Shown here: positions 24,601 to 30,827 of the stretch, one piece after another
Numbering within the stretch: the stretch's first letter is position 1
Layout of the letters: each line of letters opens with the position of its first letter
NCBI GenBank assembly: GCA_049510975.1
Contig: JBEKYM010000007.1
Coordinates: forward strand, 225,231 to 289,230
DNA from: JAKACA01 sp049510975
GTDB lineage: Bacteria; Actinomycetota; Acidimicrobiia; Acidimicrobiales; Bog-793
Direction of reading: 5' to 3'
DNA length: 64,000 nt
Translations under genes and position numbers: made by a program
The notes under the pieces: generated by a model
Told to the model about the DNA's origin: nothing
The model's database searches: none
What the model saw: only the letters and a program-made list of their open reading frames with translations

Positions 24601-25414
24601 CGATGGCTTCGTCGCCGGCCTTGACCGGCATGATGAGGCACGTCGGGCAGACCGTGTTGATGACGTTCATCTGATCGTCCGGGTGGTCATAGGAGCCGTC
24701 GGTCGTGGCCGGATCGTTCTGGTTGTCGTAGAAGTCCCAGCCGGCGACGGCGTCGGAGTACCCCGCCGGCGACGGGTGCGGCGGCACGAAACCGGCTCCC
24801 GAGAAGGCAGTGATCAGATCCTCGGGATCGAGCAGCCCATTGCTGGAGAGGTGCACGCGGGGGTCCTGCGCCCAGTCCTGCACGGTGACGTCGTCGGTGC
24901 CGGGGACGGTCTCGTAGTCGGACCGCAGGCTCGAGTAGGCGGTGGCACACGGCACGGTCTGGCCGTTGAGCGTCATCGTCGCCGTCGCCACCGTGGCGCC
25001 AACGCAGGGGACCGGCGTGTCGTGCCAGTTCACCCACATGGCGTTGGCGAGGTTCTGGCTGGCGTCGTACCAGTTGATGCCGCCCTCGATGTAGGCGACG
25101 AGGACGTGCGGCTCCGTCGCTGTCGTCGTGCTGTCGTCGAGGTAGCTCTGAGCGGCGTCGACGTTCATTCCCTCGGCGCCGTAGGGGTTGATCGTGTTCG
25201 TCGTGGCGTGCCGGATGGAGCCGAGGCTGGCCGCGAGCCGCGTCGCCAGCGAGCTCGCCGCCGCCGAGCTCGACGTGCCCGCGGCCGATGACGACGGCAA
25301 CGTCGCGACCGCCGCCACGACCGGCAGGACGATGGCGGTCCCGACCCAAACTGCTCGGGTCAGCCGGGTCCTCGAGCCGCGGAGCAACGGTGAACGCGAT
25401 GGGCGGGTGAGCAT
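21683..25414 (-). CDS. Very large secreted protein: divergent subtilisin-like domain plus propeller repeats
   Basis: A 1243-residue exported protein. A basic N-terminus and hydrophobic helix (VWVGTAIVLPVVAAVATL, about 23-40) act as signal or anchor. Residues 100-450 have an S8 (subtilase) layout. The catalytic Asp motif reads VAYIEGGINW, with Glu110 in place of Asp. The usual HGTHVAG is replaced by DGSYDHPDD (His244). An oxyanion-type Asn lies in ESSND (324), and the Ser motif is STSESTPTLGAVLAL (Ser390). Four cysteines in two pairs lie in the domain. From about 600 to 1130 there are propeller-like repeats with DLxGxGxLDIV and LPGWP signatures. A fibronectin-like region closes the protein. 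I recall similar Glu-variant subtilases in other actinobacterial lineages. Activity is uncertain. Confidence 0.75.
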   Translation of the reverse strand: MLTRPSRSPLLRGSRTRLTRAVWVGTAIVLPVVAAVATLPSSSAAGTSSSAAASSLATRLAASLGSIRHATTNTINPYGAEGMNVDAAQSYLDDSTTTATEPHVLVAYIEGGINWYDASQNLANAMWVNWHDTPVPCVGATVATATMTLNGQTVPCATAYSSLRSDYETVPGTDDVTVQDWAQDPRVHLSSNGLLDPEDLITAFSGAGFVPPHPSPAGYSDAVAGWDFYDNQNDPATTDGSYDHPDDQMNVINTVCPTCLIMPVKAGDEAIDSTEMLAKAWLFAAESGAKVIVSVTADLGYSSFAAGVLAYLDSLGVIVVESSNDFDSADHQGGMFWGNVLPGNGLLPNTAGVTGSTLTKMKGPFWTRSDLTSFGVHNMFSVATNGGSTSESTPTLGAVLALVLSEGQVAAAADTIKAPLRGPQAVQILREASTEPAAPAGATLPWPAAPGEWNEQYGYGMPDALTALQDVTAADVPAAPEIDAPAWYTLVDPTRQHTVQVTGTVSAFSGQSYGWSLQYGLGGDPSTWHTISSGNKTGSFSGTFGTLALGAIPSSFYDATFHLSTTKELTTFDQYDVTFRVVTTTVVGSSTLTGEARRVIDAFHDPSAVAGFPLAIGSSGESEPALVDLQGTGQLDIVFGTANGTIEALNPKTGAELPGWPAHTDPISAVDVPAGIAVGDQPIISDVAVGDLNHTGRLSVVATSEDGYVYAFDSEGQLESGWPIAMDAGVVKPAIPRPNLAHHRLPVEGAVSPPVLVSLAGGGQLDIVQAGWDGDLHAWRPDGKALPGWPVRVTLTAAEEHLPGGYTLEADQKLDTPPAVAQFSASGPPDLVVRSQYTELGPSEGGLQALDYGFVFAYSASGKLVKGWPVRLQGTIEDYGSAQEFITEGTDSPAVADVLGNRDGNNSLDDVAVGPIWTPDSLITSTGKVAGSYGSASSVLDALLAVVGNPSEAIFGPLPTTVPTPFTGSGAFGDFGSGVSYADPGIGTEHLAAALLYGGSGNPINQVASVWPGLAATATGKAADELAGFPSSEQGQDFLGQPLFAPVSAGSADDLVIGGDSGAVDARLSSGAEAAGFPKFTGGWTVYAPAAGDLFGNGRDDLVTITREGYLFAWTTSGAAPGDGSWWRAFHDEYNSGRLGTDSRPPGVVRSAKLSGTTLSFSAPGAHWYDGEASTYQYVDVNSAGRAFPPETLNVEAAAGALVRVTVPAGTVAVIIRAVNSDGLVSNSEKCTSAGEVTVAWPS

Positions 25415-25422
25415 TGGCGGAG

Positions 25423-25437
25423 CTTACCGAGCAGTAA
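25423..25437. promoter_or_regulatory. Small inverted repeat in the divergent subtilase/tetR promoter
   Basis: CTTAC (25423-25427) and GTAAG (25433-25437) are five-base inverted repeats between the divergent subtilase and tetR genes. It could be an operator for the adjacent regulator. The short arms make this weak. Confidence 0.3.
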
Positions 25438-25462
25438 GAGATTGAGCTTGGGGAGTGGTGCC

Positions 25463-25468
25463 TAGGCT
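25463..25468 (+). promoter_or_regulatory. -10 box of the first tetR gene (leaderless transcript)
   Basis: TAGGCT ends six bases before the GTG start of the first TetR gene. No ribosome binding site is present. Confidence 0.5.
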
Positions 25469-25474
25469 CGTGAC

Positions 25475-26047
25475 GTGCCCCGTACCGCTCATGACACCCG
25501 GACGCGCCTGCTCGAGGCGACCTACGGGTGCATCGCCCGCGATGGCATCGCCGCCACCTCGCTCGAGGAGGCAGCGCGGGCCGCCGGCGTCTCCCGTGCG
25601 ACCCTGTACCGCTACTTCCCGGGCGGCAGGGACGAACTGTTGGGGGCGGTGATCACGTGGGAGACGGTGCGTTTCTTCTGGCGGTTGGCCGAGGCGGTGG
25701 CCGATGCGCCCGATCTCGAGAGCGTCCTCGTCGACGGCATCGTCTTCGCCCATCGGGCGATCGAGGAGCACGAAGTGCTCCAACGAGTCCTCCGAACCGA
25801 GCCGGGCTTGCTGACGCCTCAGCTGACGGTTGATGCCCCACGGATCCTGAACCTGCTTCAGACGTTCTTCGTCGGCCGGTTCGGCGATCACGAGCTCAGC
25901 GACGGTCTCTCGTCGAGTGACGCCGCCGAGTACGTGGCCCGCATGACGCTCTCGTTCATCTCCTCGCCCGGCCGCTGGGACCTCTCCGATCGGGCGCAGG
26001 TGCGCACGCTCGTTCGCAAGGAGATCCTCGCCGGCGTCATACCGTGA
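25475..26047 (+). CDS. TetR-family transcriptional regulator 1
   Basis: A 190-residue repressor-type protein. The N-terminal helix-turn-helix is clear: TRTRLLEATYGCIARDGIAATSLEEAARAAGVSRATLYRYFPGGRDELL (about 8-56). The C-terminal ligand domain is unique in sequence, so no ligand can be named. A second TetR gene with a similar DNA-recognition helix (SRATLYRxFPGGRDE in both) follows after 139 bases, suggesting duplication and possibly related operators. It lies divergently from the giant subtilase. Confidence 0.9.
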   Translation: MPRTAHDTRTRLLEATYGCIARDGIAATSLEEAARAAGVSRATLYRYFPGGRDELLGAVITWETVRFFWRLAEAVADAPDLESVLVDGIVFAHRAIEEHEVLQRVLRTEPGLLTPQLTVDAPRILNLLQTFFVGRFGDHELSDGLSSSDAAEYVARMTLSFISSPGRWDLSDRAQVRTLVRKEILAGVIP

Positions 26048-26149
26048 CCCCCGGCGCCGTCTGCCACAGGGCACGCACCTCTGTCCGTAGGCGGCTGACG
26101 CCGACGCAGCTGCGGCGCGAGTTCTGACAGTTGACGGACCGCCTGACAG

Positions 26150-26183
26150 TTGACGCTGAGACAGAAGTCGGACTATTGTCTCA
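26150..26183 (+). promoter_or_regulatory. Promoter of the second tetR gene with overlapping operator
   Basis: A -35 box TTGACG (26150-26155) and a -10 box TATTGT (26174-26179) are 18 bases apart, and the -10 ends seven bases before the ATG. The inverted repeat TGAGACA (26157-26163) and TGTCTCA (26177-26183) is perfect and covers the spacer and part of the -10. The 13-mer CTGACAGTTGACG occurs twice, at 26124 and 26143, a 19-base period. This arrangement is what an autoregulated TetR promoter would look like. Confidence 0.7.
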
Positions 26184-26186
26184 CGG

Positions 26187-26975
26187 ATGGGCCTAGCCCT
26201 GGCTGACCGCGCGCTGACCGGTGATCGCTCGTCGATCGCTGGAGCCGACGCGGACGGCTTCGAGCCCGGGGTCGTCGCGCACGGCAACCCCCCCTCGCCG
26301 CGCGCGGCCGACTCCAGGGCTCGAGTTCTTGCGGCTGCACTTCGGTGCGTCGCCCGTTTCGGGGTCTCGAAGACGACCGTCGAAGACGTCGCTCGCGAAG
26401 CTCGCCTCAGCAGGGCAACGCTCTACCGGGTGTTTCCGGGTGGTCGCGACGAGATCGTCGAGACGATGATCGACACCGAGGTGCGGACGTTCTTCGCCGC
26501 TCTCGCCCGGCGGCTCGAGGGCGTCGACGACTACGAGGAGCGGATCGTCGTCGCCATGAGCGCCGCAGCTGAGCAGCTGGTGGCGCACGAGGCGTTGGGT
26601 TTCGTGCTGGCGCACGAACCGGAGCTGGTCCTGCCTCACGTGTCGTTCGCCGAGCTCGACCACGTGCTCGAGATCTCCTCGGCCTTCCTGGCGCCTTACC
26701 TCGGCGGACTGCTCGCGCCGGAGGACGCTCGCCGCGCCGGCGAGTGGGTCACACGCCTTGTTCTGTCTCACGTCGCCTGCCCCTCGAGCTCGCTGGAGGC
26801 CCCGGAGGGGCCACGGGCCAACTCATTCCGCGGAGCGGTCGGTACGCCGTTCGCGCTCCACCCCGAACCGCTGTCCGAGGATCGGACGAGATGGCTCGTC
26901 CGCACCTTTGTCATGCCCGGAATCCGGGCACTCACCGAGGCTTCAAGTTCTGCACCTTCCGTACCGACAAGTTGA
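26187..26975 (+). CDS. TetR-family transcriptional regulator 2
   Basis: A 262-residue regulator. About 40 variable residues precede the helix-turn-helix (SRARVLAAALRCVARFGVSKTTVEDVAREARLSRATLYRVFPGGRDEIV, about 43-91). The ATG sits seven bases after the -10 box, so translation is probably leaderless. The C-terminal domain is all-helical with no recognised ligand motif. The neighbouring ferritin-like diiron gene starts 53 bases downstream and is the most plausible target apart from its own promoter. TetR genes next to such diiron proteins are a recurring actinobacterial arrangement, as far as I recall. Confidence 0.88.
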   Translation: MGLALADRALTGDRSSIAGADADGFEPGVVAHGNPPSPRAADSRARVLAAALRCVARFGVSKTTVEDVAREARLSRATLYRVFPGGRDEIVETMIDTEVRTFFAALARRLEGVDDYEERIVVAMSAAAEQLVAHEALGFVLAHEPELVLPHVSFAELDHVLEISSAFLAPYLGGLLAPEDARRAGEWVTRLVLSHVACPSSSLEAPEGPRANSFRGAVGTPFALHPEPLSEDRTRWLVRTFVMPGIRALTEASSSAPSVPTS

Positions 26976-27028
26976 GTCACCATCCATCACGGTGTGACCG
27001 GCTCCAACATTCAGGGGGAACCCACAAC

Positions 27029-28153
27029 ATGGCATCGACGATCGACGACATGATCGGCCGCGACAACGTCGACGACATCGAGGCGATTCTCGCCGTCTCG
27101 AACACCGATGTGGACGAGGCGCTCCACGCGGTCCGGTCCAACTACGACACCATCTTCACCTGGGACTACGAGAAGGGCAACCGGCCCAAGCTCAACCGCC
27201 TCTACGAGAAGGCCAAGACCTCGATGTGGAACGCCCAGACTGACCTCCCCTGGGACACCGTCGTCGACCAGGAGAAGCTCGTCGAGGAGCAGAAGCTCTT
27301 GATGGGCCCGCCGCTCCACACCTATGTGGACATCAAGGGCACCGCCTTCGAGCACTGGACCGAGAAGGAATGGGACCAGCTGGCGATCGAGGGGCAAAAC
27401 TGGACCCTGTCGCAGTTCATGCACGGCGAACAAGGCGCCCTTGTCTGCACAGCCAAGGTCGTCGAGTCGGTGCCGTGGATCGACGCCAAGTACTACGGCG
27501 CCACCCAGGTCATGGACGAGGCTCGCCACGTCGAGGTCTTCGCCAAGTACTTGGACGAGAAGCTCTCCGGCCACTACCCGATCAACGCCCACCTGAAGCT
27601 GCTGCTCGACGACATCATCGCCGACAGCCGTTGGGACATGACGTTCCTCGGCATGCAGATCATGGTGGAGGGGCTGGCGCTGGCGGCGTTCGGCTTCATG
27701 CACGCCCTCACGACCGAGCCGCTCCTCAAGCAGCTGCTTCGCTACGTCATGTCCGACGAGGCTCGCCATGTCGCCTTCGGTGTGCTGGCGCTGCAGGACT
27801 TCTACACCGAGCTGTCCGGTCCGGAGATCCGTGAGCGCCAGGAGTTCGCCTTCGAGGCGGCCGTGCGCATGCGGGATCGTTTCCTCCAGCAGGAGATCTG
27901 GGACCGCATGGGGATCCCGCCACGCGACGTCCTTCCGCTCACGCTGGCCGCTCCGGACCGCGCCATGTTCCAGGCGATGCTCTTCTCGAAGATCGTCCCG
28001 AACCTGAAGAAGCTCGGCCTCCTCGACGCCGGCGACGGCTGGCTGCGCACGAAGTTCACCGAGCTCGGTGCCATCCAGTTCGAGAACCTCTCGGACAGCG
28101 AAGAGGAGTACGCCGCCTTCCAGCTTGCCGAAGGTGAGCTGAAGACGGCTTGA
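27029..28153 (+). CDS. Ferritin-like diiron protein (possible oxygenase)
   Basis: A 374-residue protein with the complete diiron ligand set of the ferritin-like/R2 fold: Glu134, Glu164 with His167 (DEARHVEVF), Glu214 and Glu244 with His247 (DEARHVAFG). The two ExxH helices sit 80 residues apart, as in ribonucleotide reductase R2-like or AurF-like oxygenases. I see no tyrosyl-radical signature that would make it a true R2, and no nrdE-like partner is nearby. The substrate is unknown. The ATG has GGGGGAA ten bases upstream; the open frame back to 26744 overlaps tetR and is rejected. A strong terminator follows. Confidence 0.82.
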   Translation: MASTIDDMIGRDNVDDIEAILAVSNTDVDEALHAVRSNYDTIFTWDYEKGNRPKLNRLYEKAKTSMWNAQTDLPWDTVVDQEKLVEEQKLLMGPPLHTYVDIKGTAFEHWTEKEWDQLAIEGQNWTLSQFMHGEQGALVCTAKVVESVPWIDAKYYGATQVMDEARHVEVFAKYLDEKLSGHYPINAHLKLLLDDIIADSRWDMTFLGMQIMVEGLALAAFGFMHALTTEPLLKQLLRYVMSDEARHVAFGVLALQDFYTELSGPEIRERQEFAFEAAVRMRDRFLQQEIWDRMGIPPRDVLPLTLAAPDRAMFQAMLFSKIVPNLKKLGLLDAGDGWLRTKFTELGAIQFENLSDSEEEYAAFQLAEGELKTA

Positions 28154-28160
28154 CGCGTTG

Positions 28161-28216
28161 GCCCTGGTGGGCGCGAGTTGCGAAGAAACCCTTCGCCCCT
28201 CTCCACCCACCAGGGC
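28161..28216 (+). terminator. Nested hairpin terminator after the ferritin-like gene
   Basis: The 11-base arm GCCCTGGTGGG (28161-28171) pairs with CCCACCAGGGC (28206-28216). Inside it, GCGAAG and CTTCGC (28180-28196) form a second 6-bp stem with loop AAACC. It starts seven bases after the stop codon. Confidence 0.75.
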
Positions 28217-28310
28217 CGAATCGCGTGCGGGCCGTGACCCGCCAGCGGCGGCGGGGGTTTCTTGAGTCTGGTGGACCGCGCGGCCGCGGTGGTCGCCCGC
28301 TGAGCTTTGG

Positions 28311-28372
28311 CGAACCGTGTGCAGCGGGTGACCGGAAATGGGGGGTTTTGGACACTTTGTGCACACGGATCG
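28311..28372. repeat. 62-nt palindromic element, copy B
   Basis: The arms 28311-28333 and 28350-28372 match copy A (6512-6573) at 20 and 21 of 23 positions. The 16-base loop has the same length but a different sequence. The two arms of this copy pair less perfectly with each other than those of copy A. It lies in the 335-base gap between the ferritin-like and carbonic anhydrase genes. Apart from the terminator and this element, the gap holds a small hairpin (28409-28426) and a palindrome ATTTC-GATG-GAAAT (28433-28446). Confidence 0.8.
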
Positions 28373-28488
28373 TCGTCGGCGGCGGCAAAATCCTTCCGAG
28401 TGCTCTCGACAGCCGGTCGAGGCTGTGACAGCATTTCGATGGAAATAGCGCGCTGGATGGCGAGCGTGAACGAACGGGAGGATGACCC

Positions 28489-28980
28489 ATGAGTGCGACC
28501 GACGAGCTGCTGGCGAACAACGACAAGTACGTCGCCAACTTCGACAAGGGCAACCTGCCGCTGCCTCCGGGCAGGAAAGTTGCCATCGTGGCGTGCATGG
28601 ACGCCCGGCTCAGCCCCTACGCAGCCCTCGGACTGCAAGAGGGTGACGCTCATATCATCCGCAACGCCGGCGGGGTCATCACCGCCGACCAGATCCGCTC
28701 GCTGGCGATCTCCCAGCGGCTGCTCGGTACCGAGGAGATCATCCTCATCCATCACACCGACTGCGGCATGCTCACTTTCAGCGACGACGAGTTCAAGAAG
28801 CAGATCGAGGAAGAGGTCGGCGTCAAGCCGGAGTGGGCGGCCGAGTCGTTCTCGGACCTCGAGACCGATGTCCGCCAGTCCATCGCCCGCATCAAGAGCA
28901 GCCCGTTCATCCCGAAGAAAGGCTCGGTGCGGGGGTTTGTCTACGACGTGAAGACGGGGCAGTTGAACGAGGTGAAGTAG
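28489..28980 (+). CDS. Beta-class carbonic anhydrase
   Basis: A 163-residue zinc enzyme interconverting CO2 and bicarbonate. Zinc ligands are Cys36 (ACMDAR), His89 and Cys92 (HHTDCGM), with the Asp38-Arg40 dyad of the beta class. The length and sequence resemble the small mycobacterial enzyme Rv1284. The ATG is preceded by GGGAGGATGACCC, a good ribosome site. Bicarbonate is a substrate for CarB and for carboxylases, but no functional link to the neighbours is evident. Confidence 0.93.
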   Translation: MSATDELLANNDKYVANFDKGNLPLPPGRKVAIVACMDARLSPYAALGLQEGDAHIIRNAGGVITADQIRSLAISQRLLGTEEIILIHHTDCGMLTFSDDEFKKQIEEEVGVKPEWAAESFSDLETDVRQSIARIKSSPFIPKKGSVRGFVYDVKTGQLNEVK

Positions 28981-29034
28981 CGCCGCCGGCGCTGTGCCCT
29001 CGAGCGCCTCCGCCAAGGCGCGAGACTGCGGGAG

Positions 29035-29844
29035 GTGGCCGTTGACTTTCCCCAGCTCGTCCGAGACCTCGCCGCCGAAGGCCTCGATCTCAGCGCCCTC
29101 GTCGATCGCCAATTGGCTGCTCGACCCGGCGGGCTCGATGCACCCACGCCCGCCGAGGGCTGGAGCGTGTCCGATCAGCTCACCCACCTCGCCTACATCG
29201 ACGAGGTGTTGCTGTCGGCGATCGATGACCCGTTGGGTTTCGAGCTCGTCCGTGACGTCACGATCGCGAGCGGCGGCGATGTGGCGTCGATGGCGAACGA
29301 GCGCCGCCGAGAGCTCGGGGGCATCCCGGCGCCGGCATGGTTCGCCGACGCTCGCCGGCTCCTCGTGAGTGTGCTCGCGACCTCGGACCCGCGCCGCCGA
29401 GTCCCCTGGTACGGACCGGACATGAGCCTTGCCTCAGCGGCGACGGCCCGCATCATGGAGACCTGGGCGCACGGCCAGGACATCGCCGAAGCGCTCGGCA
29501 CCTTGCACGTGCCGACCTCGCGGCTGCGCCACGTCGCCGACCTCGGCGTGCGGACCTTCGCCTTCAGCTTCACGGTACGCGGCCTCGTCCCACCGGACGT
29601 GCCCGTTCGAGTCGAGCTGTGGGGTCCTCACCTCGAGGAGTGGAGCTGGGGCCCGGCGGACGCCGTCGATTCGGTGAAGGGGCCGGCCGACGAGTTCTGC
29701 CTCGTCGTCACCCAACGTCGGCACCTGGCGGCAACGTCGTTGCAAGTGACTGGCGTGACGGCACGCGCCTGGCTGAGCATCGCCCAAGCGTTCGCCGGTG
29801 GCCCGACGACGACGGACCCGGGGCGGGCGGCACCGCCGCTCTAG
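29035..29844 (+). CDS. DinB-like / maleylpyruvate isomerase-type metal-binding protein
   Basis: A 269-residue protein of the mycothiol-dependent maleylpyruvate isomerase N-terminal superfamily, closest to what is annotated as TIGR03084. The metal-binding histidines expected for the four-helix DinB fold are visible in DQLTHLAYIDE (about 49) and ETWAHGQDIAE (about 145). The C-terminal third resembles the small added domain of these proteins (VELWGPHLEEWSWGP). Members may use mycothiol as a cofactor. The reaction here is unknown. The GTG start lies 54 bases after the carbonic anhydrase stop, so the two may be cotranscribed. Confidence 0.72.
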   Translation: MAVDFPQLVRDLAAEGLDLSALVDRQLAARPGGLDAPTPAEGWSVSDQLTHLAYIDEVLLSAIDDPLGFELVRDVTIASGGDVASMANERRRELGGIPAPAWFADARRLLVSVLATSDPRRRVPWYGPDMSLASAATARIMETWAHGQDIAEALGTLHVPTSRLRHVADLGVRTFAFSFTVRGLVPPDVPVRVELWGPHLEEWSWGPADAVDSVKGPADEFCLVVTQRRHLAATSLQVTGVTARAWLSIAQAFAGGPTTTDPGRAAPPL

Positions 29845-29898
29845 CCGAACCGCCGCCGGCCTCTCGCGGCCAGACGGCCAAACTGCGCGACGCCCTGG

Positions 29899-29904
29899 TA
29901 GTTT
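29899..29904 (+). promoter_or_regulatory. -10 box of dapA (leaderless transcript)
   Basis: TAGTTT ends eight bases before the dapA ATG at 29913. No ribosome binding site is present. Confidence 0.5.
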
Positions 29905-29912
29905 CGTTGGTG

Positions 29913-30827
29913 ATGACCAAGCGCACCCCAGGTCGCTTCGGCGCAGTCCTCACCGCCATGGTGACGCCCTTCGACGAGTCCGGGGCGCTCGACCTCGACG
30001 GTGCCATCGGCCTTGCCAAGCACCTCGTCGACTGCGGCACCGAGGGCGTCGTCGTGTCCGGCACGACGGGGGAAGCGCCCGTACTGTCCGACACCGAACG
30101 TCTCGACCTCTTCCGTGCACTGACGGAGTCGCTCACGATCCCGGTGATCGCCGGCTCGACGACGAACGACACGGCTCATTCCGTCGAGGTGACCCGGGCG
30201 GCCGAGGGGGTCGGTGTCGACGGCATCCTCGCCGTCACTCCGTACTACAACCGGCCGTCGCAGATGGGGCTCGCCCGTCACTTCACCGCCGTGGCCGAAG
30301 CCACGTCGTTGCCGGTGATCCTCTACGACATCCCTATCCGTACCGGGCGCAAGATCACCAACGACACGATGCTCCGGCTCGCTCGCGAAGTTCCGAACAT
30401 CGTCGGTGTGAAGGACGCAGCCGGCGACTTGAGCGGGACGGCGAGGTTGCTGGCGGAGGCGCCGGAGGGCTTTGACTGCTACAGCGGCGAGGACGCCTTG
30501 ACGCTGCCGCTGCTGGCGGTCGGCGCCGTCGGCGCCATCTGCGTGGCGTCGCACTGGGTCGGGCCGGAGATGGCCGAGATGATCCATCGCTTCCTGGCCG
30601 GCGACGCCGAGGGTGCGCGTCAGCTGAACGCCGAGACGATCGAGCCTGTCGCCTTCCAGTCGAGCGACGAGGCTCCCAACCCGATGCCGGCCAAGGCCAT
30701 GCTGCGGGCGATGGGCCAGCCGGCCGGCCAGTGCCGGCTACCGCACGGGCCGGCGCCGGCGTGGCTGGACGAACAGGCCGAGGCCGTGCTTGCCGACCTG
30801 GAGGAGTGGCGGGCGACGCGTGCCTGA
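29913..30827 (+). CDS. dapA: 4-hydroxy-tetrahydrodipicolinate synthase
   Basis: A 304-residue class I aldolase condensing pyruvate with aspartate semialdehyde, the first committed step to diaminopimelate and lysine. The Schiff-base Lys167 lies in VGVKDAAGD. The proton-relay residues are Thr51/Thr52 (GTTGEAP), Tyr111 or Tyr112 (TPYYNRP) and Tyr138 (LYDIP). The usual YNIP is YDIP here. ATG 29913 gives the standard N-terminus; the open frame back to 29337 overlaps the preceding gene. Its end overlaps the RNase J start by eight bases. Confidence 0.95.
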   Translation: MTKRTPGRFGAVLTAMVTPFDESGALDLDGAIGLAKHLVDCGTEGVVVSGTTGEAPVLSDTERLDLFRALTESLTIPVIAGSTTNDTAHSVEVTRAAEGVGVDGILAVTPYYNRPSQMGLARHFTAVAEATSLPVILYDIPIRTGRKITNDTMLRLAREVPNIVGVKDAAGDLSGTARLLAEAPEGFDCYSGEDALTLPLLAVGAVGAICVASHWVGPEMAEMIHRFLAGDAEGARQLNAETIEPVAFQSSDEAPNPMPAKAMLRAMGQPAGQCRLPHGPAPAWLDEQAEAVLADLEEWRATRA

